The notes beneath the pieces were generated by a model. It did no database searches. It was not told the DNA's origin and worked only from the letters and a program-made list of their open reading frames with translations. The translations under genes were made by a program, and so were the position numbers. Below are positions 1-6,783 of a stretch of 12,963 nucleotides of DNA, one piece after another. Each line of letters begins with the position of its first letter. Within the stretch, counting starts at the first letter, position 1. Location: the NCBI GenBank assembly GCA_017557475.1, contig JAFYYO010000016.1, forward strand, positions 1 through 12,963. The letters run 5' to 3'. Source of the DNA: Bacteroidaceae bacterium. GTDB taxonomy: Bacteria > Bacteroidota > Bacteroidia > Bacteroidales > Bacteroidaceae.

Positions 1-2
1 AC

Positions 3-1340
3 CTGAGCGAGGAAGAAATGCCTACGCAATGGTACAACGTGCGTGCTGACATGAAGACGAAGCCGGCACCTCTGCTGAATCCAGGCACAGGTCAGCCTCT
101 CACAGCGGCTGAAATGGAGCCGATTTTCTGTAAAGAACTCGTAGCTCAAGAGCTCGACAACGATACCAAGTGGTTCGACATTCCTGAGGAAGTGCTCAAC
201 TTCTACAAGATGTTCCGCCCAAGTCCACTCGTTCATGCGAAGTTCCTGGAAAAGGCACTCGACACGCCAGCCAAGATATTCTATAAGTTCGAGGGCAACA
301 ACACCAGCGGCTCCCACAAGTTGAATTCTGCCATTGCTCAGGCTTATTATGCCAAGAAGCAAGGCCTGAAGGGCGTTACCACCGAGACTGGTGCAGGTCA
401 GTGGGGTACGGCTCTGAGTATGGCATGCCAGTACTTCGGACTCGATTGCAAGGTCTATATGGTGAAGTGCTCTTATGAGCAGAAGCCTTTCCGCCGCGAA
501 GTCATCCGTACTTATGGTGCGAGCATCGTTCCTTCGCCAAGTGACACGACTCAGGTTGGCCGCAAGATTCTGGCTGAGTTCCCAGGCACGACAGGTTCTC
601 TCGGCTGCGCTATCTCCGAAGCAGTCGAGGTCGCAGTTACAAACGAGGGCTATCGCTATGAGTTGGGCAGCGTCTTGAATCAGGTGCTTCTGCATCAGAC
701 GGTCATCGGTCTCGAAGTGCAGAAGGCGCTTCAGAAGTACAACATCAAGCCCGACATCCTGATTGGTTGCACAGGCGGCGGCAGTAACCTCGGAGGCTTT
801 GCTGCTCCTTTCCTGGGCGAGATTCTAAGGGGCGAGGCGAACTACAAGATTATCGGTGCTGAGCCGGCTTCTTGTCCCAGCTTCACTCGAGGCATCTACG
901 CATACGACTTCTGCGACACAGGTTGCATCTGTCCTCTTGCAAAGATGTACACCATCGGCAGTCAGTTCATTCCTTCTGCCAACCATGCAGGCGGACTTCG
1001 CTTCCACGGCATGAGCCCCATCCTCTCCGAACTATACGACGAAGGCATCTTCGAAGCTCGCGCTTACGAGCAGACATCAGTCTTCGAGGCCGCCGAAATC
1101 TTTGCTCGCGCAGAAGGAACGCTTCCCGCTCCCGAGAGCAGTCACGCCATCCGCGCAGCCATCGACGAAGCCCTCAAGTGCAAGGAGACAGGCGAAGAGA
1201 AGGTTATCGTCTTCAACCTCTCAGGCACAGGTTACTTCGACCTCTATGCCTATCAGGCTTTCAACGACGGAACGATGACCGACTACATTCCCACCGACGA
1301 GGAAATCCAAGCTGCCCTCGACAAGCTGCCAAAGGTTTAA
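3..1340 (+). CDS. trpB: Tryptophan synthase beta chain-like protein, TrpB2 type (5'-partial)
   Basis: This PLP enzyme would condense indole with serine to give tryptophan. The frame is open to the left edge and reads LSEEE before the first in-window ATG at 18. Homologues have this LSE-x-E-M-P-x-Q-W-YN stretch inside the protein, so the true start lies upstream. Counting from the ATG at 18, the PLP lysine is K101 in GSHKLNS, the substrate-carboxylate loop is ETGAGQWG at 123-130, and the phosphate-binding GGGSN is at 253-257. The long N-terminal extension and the loop spacing fit TrpB2, the stand-alone form, rather than TrpB1 that pairs with TrpA. No trpA is visible downstream: the gene ends at a strong hairpin and faces a convergent gene. 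TrpB2 could salvage indole, or use other substrates. Family assignment is firm; the exact physiological role is not. Confidence 0.93.
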   Translation: MSEEEMPTQWYNVRADMKTKPAPLLNPGTGQPLTAAEMEPIFCKELVAQELDNDTKWFDIPEEVLNFYKMFRPSPLVHAKFLEKALDTPAKIFYKFEGNNTSGSHKLNSAIAQAYYAKKQGLKGVTTETGAGQWGTALSMACQYFGLDCKVYMVKCSYEQKPFRREVIRTYGASIVPSPSDTTQVGRKILAEFPGTTGSLGCAISEAVEVAVTNEGYRYELGSVLNQVLLHQTVIGLEVQKALQKYNIKPDILIGCTGGGSNLGGFAAPFLGEILRGEANYKIIGAEPASCPSFTRGIYAYDFCDTGCICPLAKMYTIGSQFIPSANHAGGLRFHGMSPILSELYDEGIFEARAYEQTSVFEAAEIFARAEGTLPAPESSHAIRAAIDEALKCKETGEEKVIVFNLSGTGYFDLYAYQAFNDGTMTDYIPTDEEIQAALDKLPKV

Positions 1341-1368
1341 GCGATCGTTCCTATTAAGGGAAAACTAT

Positions 1369-1408
1369 AACGCCGCAAGTTAAGAGAAAAATCTTAGCCT
1401 GCGGCGTT
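1369..1408. terminator. Hairpin terminator, probably bidirectional
   Basis: A perfect 9-bp stem, AACGCCGCA (1369-1377) with TGCGGCGTT (1400-1408), encloses a second 5-bp stem, TAAGA (1381-1385) with TCTTA (1392-1396). It lies 28 bases after the trpB stop and about 45 bases after the stop of the convergent phosphoesterase. On the minus strand the hairpin is followed by ATAGTTTT. On the plus strand it is followed by an AT-rich stretch without a clean T run. Termination in both directions is inferred from the structure and the convergent genes. Confidence 0.75.
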
Positions 1409-1452
1409 TGCTATTATAAAACGTTACAGTTACATTTAGACTATGAAAGACT

Positions 1453-2535
1453 TTATTCCGGTTCGAGGTGTAGGACCAGATATTCCGAGCGAGTGCCGAT
1501 GCGAATCTTCGGTCCCCAAATGCCCAGACCGGAGCTGACGTAGTAGCGCGTCGAGCCTCGAGAGTAGTGTCCCCACGATTTCTCGTACATCGCATCAGTT
1601 ATCCATGAGAGAGGCCACACTTGACCGCGATGAGTATGACCGCTGAACTGGAAGTCGATGCCTGCCTCCTCCGCCTCTTTCAGGTCGAAAGGTTGATGGT
1701 CAAGCAATATGGTGAAGACCTCCGTACTGTCTGCCAGTTGCGAGAGCGGAAGGCGACGACGGTTGCTTCTGTCGTTTCTGCCGATGATGCGAACACCTTC
1801 AACATCAAGGCTTTCGTCTTTCAGCAACCTGATATCAGAGGCTGAGAAGAACGCTTCGGCATTCTTCACTCCGCAGAAATACTCGTGGTTGCCGAGCACA
1901 GACAACATGGGAGCTTTCAACCGACGGAACTCTGCGGCAAAATCTCCCTCGAACAGCGGACGAGTGCTGCGGTCGATGATGTCTCCACCGATGAGCACCA
2001 TGTCGGACTGCTCTGCATTGAAGAGGTCAATCCATCGTGCAAGCTCGGCTCTGCGGTTGTGGTATCCGATGTGCAGGTCGCTGGCAAAGACGATGGTCAA
2101 GGGTTTCCGGAGCGGCTTCGAAGTGCGGATTGTCAATTCCTCGCGGTATTTGTGATGGTAATGGATATTGCCGACAACCATGATTGCAGCGACAATCCCG
2201 AAGACAGCACACAAGCCTGTCCCGCTATCGCAAAGGAACGATTTCGGAAGCAAACGGCAGAGCGACAGCACGTCTGCAACAATAAAAACAAGCAGCAAAT
2301 ACAGGAAAAAGATGAGCCAAGTGTAACTCACTTCGTAGAGAACCGTCGCGACTGGAACAGAGAAGCGCTCCGACGCGAAAAGGCACACGAAGACACTCAT
2401 CATCCATAGCAGGAAGAGCACCACGACGGAAAGTTTTGTGAAACTGCCATAAGGCGTAAGTCGCCACAAATGCCAGCTGACGTAAGCCACACCAGCCAGC
2501 AAAGCTATCAACATCGCAATAAGAATCGTTTTCAT
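1453..2535 (-). CDS. Membrane-anchored metallophosphoesterase, YkuE-like
   Basis: This is a calcineurin-like phosphoesterase of 360 residues. Residues 1-125 hold about four hydrophobic segments (near 1-22, 35-54, 68-92 and 105-123). The catalytic domain follows, with every metal-binding motif present: DLHIG (153-157), GGDIID (183-188), GNHEY (215-219), DHQP (279-282) and GHTHRGQ (299-305). The motif order and the HTHRGQ ending match YkuE-type enzymes, whose proposed roles are in envelope lipid or phosphate-ester metabolism. The substrate is unknown here. The frame stays open to an ATG at 2592, but the extra 19 residues come from the 22-bp repeat array. I chose the ATG at 2535 because it starts directly with a hydrophobic segment. 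There is no clear promoter; the gene could be read from the operon upstream. Confidence 0.88.
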   Translation of the reverse strand: MKTILIAMLIALLAGVAYVSWHLWRLTPYGSFTKLSVVVLFLLWMMSVFVCLFASERFSVPVATVLYEVSYTWLIFFLYLLLVFIVADVLSLCRLLPKSFLCDSGTGLCAVFGIVAAIMVVGNIHYHHKYREELTIRTSKPLRKPLTIVFASDLHIGYHNRRAELARWIDLFNAEQSDMVLIGGDIIDRSTRPLFEGDFAAEFRRLKAPMLSVLGNHEYFCGVKNAEAFFSASDIRLLKDESLDVEGVRIIGRNDRSNRRRLPLSQLADSTEVFTILLDHQPFDLKEAEEAGIDFQFSGHTHRGQVWPLSWITDAMYEKSWGHYSRGSTRYYVSSGLGIWGPKIRIGTRSEYLVLHLEPE

Positions 2536-2555
2536 TGGGAAGTTGCCTTTGACTT

Positions 2556-2646
2556 TAACGTATCTGCCAACGATACACGTTACGTTTGCCAATGAGACGC
2601 GTGTCGATGGCTAATGAGACGCGTTATGTTTGGCATCGAGACGCGT
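2556..2646. repeat. Array of 22-bp tandem repeats (locus 1)
   Basis: Three full 22-base units lie head to tail at 2575-2596, 2597-2618 and 2619-2640. A degenerate unit precedes them (2556-2574), and the first bases of another follow (ACGCGT, 2641-2646). The shared core on the plus strand is AC[AG]CGTTA[CT]GTTTGCCAAT, with an ACGCGT or ACACGT at each junction. The array fills most of the 113-base gap between the SDR stop and the phosphoesterase start. The same unit recurs at 10258-10323, where the closest pair matches at 19 of 22 positions. Its function is unknown. Confidence 0.85.
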
Positions 2647-2648
2647 AC

Positions 2649-3530
2649 TTACAGGAACTTCTTTACGATGTCCTCCGTCCTGTCCCACAATTCCTGCATC
2701 TGTTTATGGTGTAGGTACTTGTCTCCCACGTCGATGATGCGGTTCGAGCGGTTGAAGGTTCCTGTCTGCCCAGCCTTGTCTTCGTCCAAAAGGAGATGAA
2801 TGGCTGTGTCGGCTCCCTGTCGTGGCGTGCGGATGAAGGGGCGGAAGAAGATGTCGGTCAATGGGTCGATGAAGTTGTGCATGCGAATGATGTTCGTCGA
2901 AACAATCCAAGGATCGGACGCATTCACCGTGATGCCTTTGTCCTTCAAGCGCTCTGCGAGATTGAGAGTGAACAATGTCAGCGCCAGTTTGGAGTTGCTG
3001 TAGATGGGGATGCGCCAAAAACTTCCCTTTCGGCCTCGAGTAAAGAAGTCGGGGAAGTCCAGGCTTCCATACTTGTATGTCAACGACACCATATTGACGA
3101 TGCGACTTCCTTCTCCCATCAGTGGCAGCATTAAGCGGGTAAGTAGGAAGGGGCCTACATAGTTGACTTGTACGGTTCGTTCCAGGTTATCCACAGTCTT
3201 GTGAAGTCCTGTCTCGAGGGTTCCGGCATTGTTCATCAAGAGGTCGAGATGCTCGAAACGAGCCTTAATTTCATCTGCGAAACGCCGAACGGAACTGAGG
3301 TCTGCAAGGTCGAGACCCATGACCTCAACATGCTCGTTTCCTGTCTCTTGAATAATCTCTTGTCGCTTCTCTTCTGCCTTATCTGGATGGTGGCATGCCA
3401 TGATAGTGTGAAATCCTTTTCCAGCCACAGCCTTCGCTTCTTCGAAGCCCATTCCTGTGCCTGCTCCTGTTATGATGGCCAGCCCCCTTCTAACTCCCTC
3501 CGAGGAGGGAGAAAACTCTTCACGCTTCAT
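2649..3530 (-). CDS. Short-chain dehydrogenase/reductase (candidate 3-hydroxysteroid dehydrogenase)
   Basis: This is a classical SDR of 293 residues and would interconvert a ketone and an alcohol using NAD(P)H. It shows TGAGTGMG (cofactor loop, about 21-28), NNAG (about 99-102), MVS (catalytic Ser region) and Y-S-N-S-K (the YxxxK catalytic pair). The part from KYGSLDF to SKLALTLF resembles retinol dehydrogenase/WWOX-like SDRs. It is the last gene of the 5AR-OYE-SDR operon and its ATG overlaps the OYE stop by 11 bases. That position makes a 3-oxo/3-hydroxysteroid dehydrogenase, as in isoallo-bile-acid clusters, the leading idea; 3-alpha versus 3-beta cannot be decided. Oddly, a stretch of about 11 residues (SPSSEGVRRG) between the start and the first beta strand is encoded by a palindromic repeat-like sequence. 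No other ATG precedes LAIITG. Confidence 0.88.
   Translation of the reverse strand: MKREEFSPSSEGVRRGLAIITGAGTGMGFEEAKAVAGKGFHTIMACHHPDKAEEKRQEIIQETGNEHVEVMGLDLADLSSVRRFADEIKARFEHLDLLMNNAGTLETGLHKTVDNLERTVQVNYVGPFLLTRLMLPLMGEGSRIVNMVSLTYKYGSLDFPDFFTRGRKGSFWRIPIYSNSKLALTLFTLNLAERLKDKGITVNASDPWIVSTNIIRMHNFIDPLTDIFFRPFIRTPRQGADTAIHLLLDEDKAGQTGTFNRSNRIIDVGDKYLHHKQMQELWDRTEDIVKKFL
3494..3511. repeat. GC-rich palindrome in frame in the SDR N-terminus
   Basis: CTCCCTCC (3494-3501) and GGAGGGAG (3504-3511) are perfect inverted copies around GA, flanked on the left by CCCCCTTCTAA. The run is purine-rich on one strand and unlike its surroundings. It adds about 11 residues ahead of the SDR cofactor loop. 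It resembles small palindromic repeats scattered in Bacteroidetes genomes; that origin is inferred, not shown. Confidence 0.6.
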
Positions 3531-4776
3531 ACCTTCCTTGTTCTTGTTCTATGCGTTCAATCTCCTTTACTATATCCTCGGGAAGAGGCTCTTCGAGGTG
3601 TTGATGGCAGGCCATTTCTAAAGTGTACATCCTGCCGATGCAGTAGTTACTATGCTTGCAACCACAACGATGATGAGGGTCTTCCTTGAGTTGGTTCACG
3701 AAGTCTGTCTCATTGAGAAGGCTGCGAGCCATCTGAACGGCCTCAAAGCCGTGACCGAGAACCTCGTTTATCTTGTCGCCACACACCAAGCCGCCTACGT
3801 AGATGAACTTCATGTCGGGCATGGCCTCACGGAACTTCAAGGCATCATCTAGGAAAAAGGCTTCCTTGTAAGGAACGGGCTTGGTCATGATGTTTCTGAC
3901 GATTGGTTTGCAGGAACGAATGCTGTACTTGAGCCAAGGCTTGTCCATGTAGTGCGTCATCGTTTGCAAAGGCAGTTCACCTCGCATCACATACATTGGC
4001 GTAGCGCTTACCAGACCGCCACTCAAGACCAGAGCATGAACGCCAAGCTCCTGTAATCTGCGAGCCACAGGAATGCTGTGCTCTTCCAACGAAACACCGT
4101 TCTTCAGGCCGTCTCGCATATTCATCTTGCACACCACAGCCATATCGTCCTTCGCCGCCTTCATAACCTCCTCCAAACAAAGCGTCATAAAGCGCATCCT
4201 GTTCTCAAGCGAGCCGCCGTATTCATCCTTGCGATGATTGAAGTAAGGGTTGAGAAACTGGTCGATAAGGTAGCCATGACCGCAATGGATTTCCACCTCG
4301 TCGAAGCCTGCTTCTCGAGCCAAATTGACTGCTTCGCCGAACTTCTTTGCCAACTCAGGCAGTTCATCCTTTCGAAGGCCGCGAACGATGGTAGGGCTAT
4401 AGAGATTGAAACCCGTCGAAGCACCCACAGGAATACATCCGCAAATGGCTTTGTGACTCATGTTTCCGCAATGCCCGAGCTGAATACCAGCCGCAGCGCC
4501 TTCCTTGTGAATGCCGTCTGTCAACTTGCGAAGACCGGGGATAATCTCCTTCTTCATCACCAATTGGCGGTCGAAACTCAATCCGCTTTCAGTCACGGCG
4601 GCATAGGCTACAGTCGTCATTCCCACGCCACCTCGAGCCACGCTCGTGTGGTAGTCGTAGAGCATCTGACTGGGTTCGTGTCCTGGACACATGCTTTCGA
4701 AAGCGGCACTCCTGATGGTGCGGTTCCTCAAAGTTAGCGGCCCGATGTGAGCCTCCTCGAATATCTTGTTTTCCAT
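3520..4776 (-). CDS. Old Yellow Enzyme-family NADH:flavin oxidoreductase (candidate steroid 5-beta/enone reductase)
   Basis: This FMN-dependent TIM-barrel reductase has 418 residues. OYE hallmarks are QLGHCG (99-104), H164-C-G-H167 in the position that binds the substrate carbonyl, D-x-F-LNPYFN (172-180), YGGSLENRMRF (186-196) and a late phosphate-binding region around YVGG and ARSLL. Four cysteines near the C-terminus (C371, C373, C379, C390) stand where 2,4-dienoyl-CoA reductase and BaiCD-type enzymes bind a 4Fe-4S cluster, but the spacing is C-x-C-x5-C-x10-C rather than the usual form. The second, FAD/NAD-binding half of those larger enzymes is absent. Enzymes of this family reduce C=C bonds next to a ketone, including steroid delta-4 bonds. 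It starts 8 bases after the 5AR stop and overlaps the SDR start, so the three genes are probably co-translated. Family is certain; the steroid substrate is inferred from context. Confidence 0.88.
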   Translation of the reverse strand: MENKIFEEAHIGPLTLRNRTIRSAAFESMCPGHEPSQMLYDYHTSVARGGVGMTTVAYAAVTESGLSFDRQLVMKKEIIPGLRKLTDGIHKEGAAAGIQLGHCGNMSHKAICGCIPVGASTGFNLYSPTIVRGLRKDELPELAKKFGEAVNLAREAGFDEVEIHCGHGYLIDQFLNPYFNHRKDEYGGSLENRMRFMTLCLEEVMKAAKDDMAVVCKMNMRDGLKNGVSLEEHSIPVARRLQELGVHALVLSGGLVSATPMYVMRGELPLQTMTHYMDKPWLKYSIRSCKPIVRNIMTKPVPYKEAFFLDDALKFREAMPDMKFIYVGGLVCGDKINEVLGHGFEAVQMARSLLNETDFVNQLKEDPHHRCGCKHSNYCIGRMYTLEMACHQHLEEPLPEDIVKEIERIEQEQGRYEA

Positions 4777-4784
4777 ATTATTAT

Positions 4785-5555
4785 TTAGTAGATGAACGGA
4801 ATGATTCTCTTTCGTTTGCCAAGCGCCTCTTCGCCAAACTCGGCCTTATACCTATTATATATAGCGTGGGCGCGAGGCACGAGATTTGCTGCCGTCCAGA
4901 TGGGGAACACCCATGCCGCCAGCGTTGCAGCCGCGATGGCAAAGCCTGTCCACTCCATGATTTCGCCCAAATAGTTGGCCGAAGTCACATAGCGATACAT
5001 GCCTTTTTGAGGGAGATAATGCTTCGTGTCGCCAGGCTCGCGAAGATGTCTGATGACATGATCCGAGTGAAGATTGACGGCCATTCCTGCGACAAAGAGC
5101 AAGATGCCTATAATCGCATTCGGGCGAAGCAAGTAGGAAACGCCTTGCTCAAATTCTGGGTTGGGAAACCAATAAAGTCCTCCACCTTGAATCAGGCCGT
5201 TGATGAGGTTGAAAACCACGCCCATCAGCATGATGGCGACTGGCATTTTGCTTTTGCCTTTCAGCAAGAACGGGAAAACGAGGCTCCTTTGGAAGTAGTG
5301 CAACTCGAAGATTCCGAACAGAACCAACTGGGGCAAGTGCCACTTCAAAGGCGAGACGCTCCAAATCGCAAGCATGACGAGGAAGACGGGAATCTCCATA
5401 AGCACCCAAGCCACCTTGTTGTTGATGCTCCAGCCCCACTGCTTCGTGCGGAACTGCCCATAGCCAGCCGTCATGAAATAAAGGCTTACGAAGACCACAA
5501 CGGCCATCGCCAGCATTGCATAAATCAAACCGTCGAAGAAGGCACAATTCATCAT
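4785..5555 (-). CDS. Steroid 5-alpha-reductase (SRD5A-like 3-oxo-5-alpha-steroid 4-dehydrogenase)
   Basis: This integral membrane, NADPH-dependent reductase has 256 residues, about the size of human SRD5A1/2, and would saturate a delta-4 bond of a 3-oxo steroid to the 5-alpha (A/B trans) product. Numbering from the ATG at 5555: E54 in W-x-L-x-E-I-P matches the catalytic Glu57 of SRD5A2 and Y87 in HYFQRS matches Tyr91. The cofactor-side blocks are N-L-HSDHVI-x-x-L-R-E-P-GD (161-176) and NYLGEIMEW (194-202), and the chain ends IPFIY. Six to seven hydrophobic segments are visible. The frame extends to a GTG at 5576, but that codon lies inside the promoter -7 box, so ATG 5555 (or 5552) is the start. 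It is first in an operon with an OYE reductase and an SDR. Polyprenol or enoyl-CoA reductase relatives are less likely because the match is to the steroid branch. Confidence 0.9.
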   Translation of the reverse strand: MMNCAFFDGLIYAMLAMAVVVFVSLYFMTAGYGQFRTKQWGWSINNKVAWVLMEIPVFLVMLAIWSVSPLKWHLPQLVLFGIFELHYFQRSLVFPFLLKGKSKMPVAIMLMGVVFNLINGLIQGGGLYWFPNPEFEQGVSYLLRPNAIIGILLFVAGMAVNLHSDHVIRHLREPGDTKHYLPQKGMYRYVTSANYLGEIMEWTGFAIAAATLAAWVFPIWTAANLVPRAHAIYNRYKAEFGEEALGKRKRIIPFIY

Positions 5556-5575
5556 TTTTGTAACATTTAGAGCCA

Positions 5576-5608
5576 CAAAGTTACGAAAAAAAAGGTTGAA
5601 CAGCCAAA
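5576..5608 (-). promoter_or_regulatory. Promoter of the 5AR-OYE-SDR operon
   Basis: On the minus strand TTTG (5605-5608) and TAACTTTG (5576-5583) are separated by 21 bases, an exact fit to the Bacteroidetes primary-sigma consensus (TTTG, 19-21 bases, TAnnTTTG). Transcription should start about 5568-5571, leaving a leader of roughly 15 bases before the ATG at 5555. This short leader rules out the GTG start at 5576. Confidence 0.75.
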
Positions 5609-5654
5609 TAAATTCATGCTTTTTCGAAGGAAAGCACTAAACTTGTCATCCATA

Positions 5655-5686
5655 CTTGCTTGCTTCCCAGTTTCTTCGTAACTTTG
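5655..5686 (+). promoter_or_regulatory. Promoter of the L-asparaginase gene
   Basis: TAACTTTG (5679-5686) is a perfect -7 box, with CTTG (5655-5658; one mismatch to TTTG) 20 bases upstream. Transcription would begin near 5692, about 18 bases before the ATG at 5710. The -7 octamer is identical to that of the divergent 5AR promoter. Between the two promoters lies an imperfect inverted repeat, TGCTTT (5617-5622) with AAAGCA (5631-5636), around TTCGAA; it is a possible but unproven operator. Confidence 0.65.
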
Positions 5687-5709
5687 CACTCGGTAATGCG
5701 AGACGAACG

Positions 5710-6756
5710 ATGAACTTTCATAAAAGACATAGACCAAGTGTACTCCTTATTTATACTGGTGGCACCATCGGCATGAGGGAGAACGCTGAGACGGGAGCGC
5801 TGGAGAGTTTCAACTTCGACCTCATCCTCGATGAAGTGCCGGAACTGAAACGCTTCGACTTCAATATACATGCTTGCACTTTCGACCCTCCCATCGATTC
5901 CAGCGATATGGGGCTTGGGCATTGGGCTCGAATCGTCAGGATTATCGCAGACAACTACGACAACTACGACGGCTTCGTCATTCTGCACGGAACAGACACG
6001 ATGGCCTATACGGCTTCAGCCCTCAGTTTCATGCTCGAGAATCTGGGCAAGCCCGTCATCCTTACGGGTTCGCAACTGCCGATAGGAAAGCTTCGGACAG
6101 ATGGAAAGGAGAACCTGATTACTGCCATCGAGATAGCTGCGGCCAAGCACGAAGACGGCTCTCCGATTGTGCCTGAGGTTTGCATCTATTTCAAGGAAAA
6201 GCTGATGCGAGGGAACAGGACGACGAAGATAAATGCAGAGCAGTTCAACGCTTTCCGTTCGTTCAACTATCCCGACCTCGCAACTGCTGGAATGCACATC
6301 AAGTTCAACGAGGCAGCCATCCGTAAGCCTGACCCCAATAAGCCTTTCAAGCCGCACTATCTCGTGGCTCCAGATGTGGTTGTGCTCACGCTTTTCCCTG
6401 GCATTCAGCAGAGCCTCGTGCATTCTGTACTCAACATTCCAGGCCTGAAAGCAGTAGTGATTCGCACCTTTGGAGCAGGAAACGCGCCTCAGTTGAAGTG
6501 GTTCAAGGAGGAACTCAAGGATGCTGACGAGCGAGGACTCTTGATGGTCAACATTACGCAATGCCAGTCGGGCTGCGTCCACATGGGACTTTACGAGACA
6601 AGTCTGCCCTTGATTGAGGCTGGCGTGATAAGCGGCTATGACAGTACTCCCGAATGTGCCATTACGAAACTCATGTTCCTGCTTGGCCACAAACTGCCGA
6701 AAGAGAAGATAAAGGAAATGATGAATAGCGACCTTTGTGGTGAGATAACGAAATAA
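5710..6756 (+). CDS. ansA: L-asparaginase, type I (AnsA-like)
   Basis: This enzyme hydrolyses L-asparagine to aspartate and ammonia. It has 348 residues, close to cytoplasmic type I asparaginases, and no signal peptide. Visible motifs are the N-terminal active-site loop YTGGTIGM (15-22, nucleophile candidate T19), HGTDTMAYT (93-101, with T95 and D96), and LTGSQLPIG-x-LRTDG (about 118-132) with the family's long conserved loop. The frame runs back to a TTG at 5656, but that codon lies in the promoter -35-like element. I chose the ATG at 5710 because it follows the predicted transcription start by about 18 bases and puts the first beta strand near residue 11, as usual. It is divergent from the steroid-reductase operon, and nothing links the two functionally. 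Confidence 0.92.
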   Translation: MNFHKRHRPSVLLIYTGGTIGMRENAETGALESFNFDLILDEVPELKRFDFNIHACTFDPPIDSSDMGLGHWARIVRIIADNYDNYDGFVILHGTDTMAYTASALSFMLENLGKPVILTGSQLPIGKLRTDGKENLITAIEIAAAKHEDGSPIVPEVCIYFKEKLMRGNRTTKINAEQFNAFRSFNYPDLATAGMHIKFNEAAIRKPDPNKPFKPHYLVAPDVVVLTLFPGIQQSLVHSVLNIPGLKAVVIRTFGAGNAPQLKWFKEELKDADERGLLMVNITQCQSGCVHMGLYETSLPLIEAGVISGYDSTPECAITKLMFLLGHKLPKEKIKEMMNSDLCGEITK

Positions 6757-6783
6757 TTTACGAATAACTAAATATTATTAAAG

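Noticed and set aside
872..1357. 161-codon plus-strand frame overlapping trpB
   Set aside because: It is rich in Arg, Ser and His with no recognisable domain and lies wholly in another frame of a clear gene.
1421..1442. ACGTTACAGTTACATTTAGAC as a lone copy of the 22-bp unit
   Set aside because: Only the ACGTTAC part agrees and no second unit follows, so the match is too weak.
2536..2592. Upstream ATG at 2592 as the start of the phosphoesterase
   Set aside because: The added residues are encoded by the 22-bp repeat array, and the ATG at 2535 starts directly with a membrane segment.
4078..4737. 219-codon plus-strand frame opposite the OYE gene
   Set aside because: It is the antisense shadow of a well-conserved flavin enzyme.
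5556..5576. GTG at 5576 as the start of the 5-alpha-reductase
   Set aside because: This codon is inside the TAACTTTG promoter box, so it would not be in the transcript.
5656..5709. TTG at 5656 as the start of asparaginase
   Set aside because: It lies in the upstream element of the promoter; the ATG at 5710 fits the family's N-terminus and the predicted transcript start.
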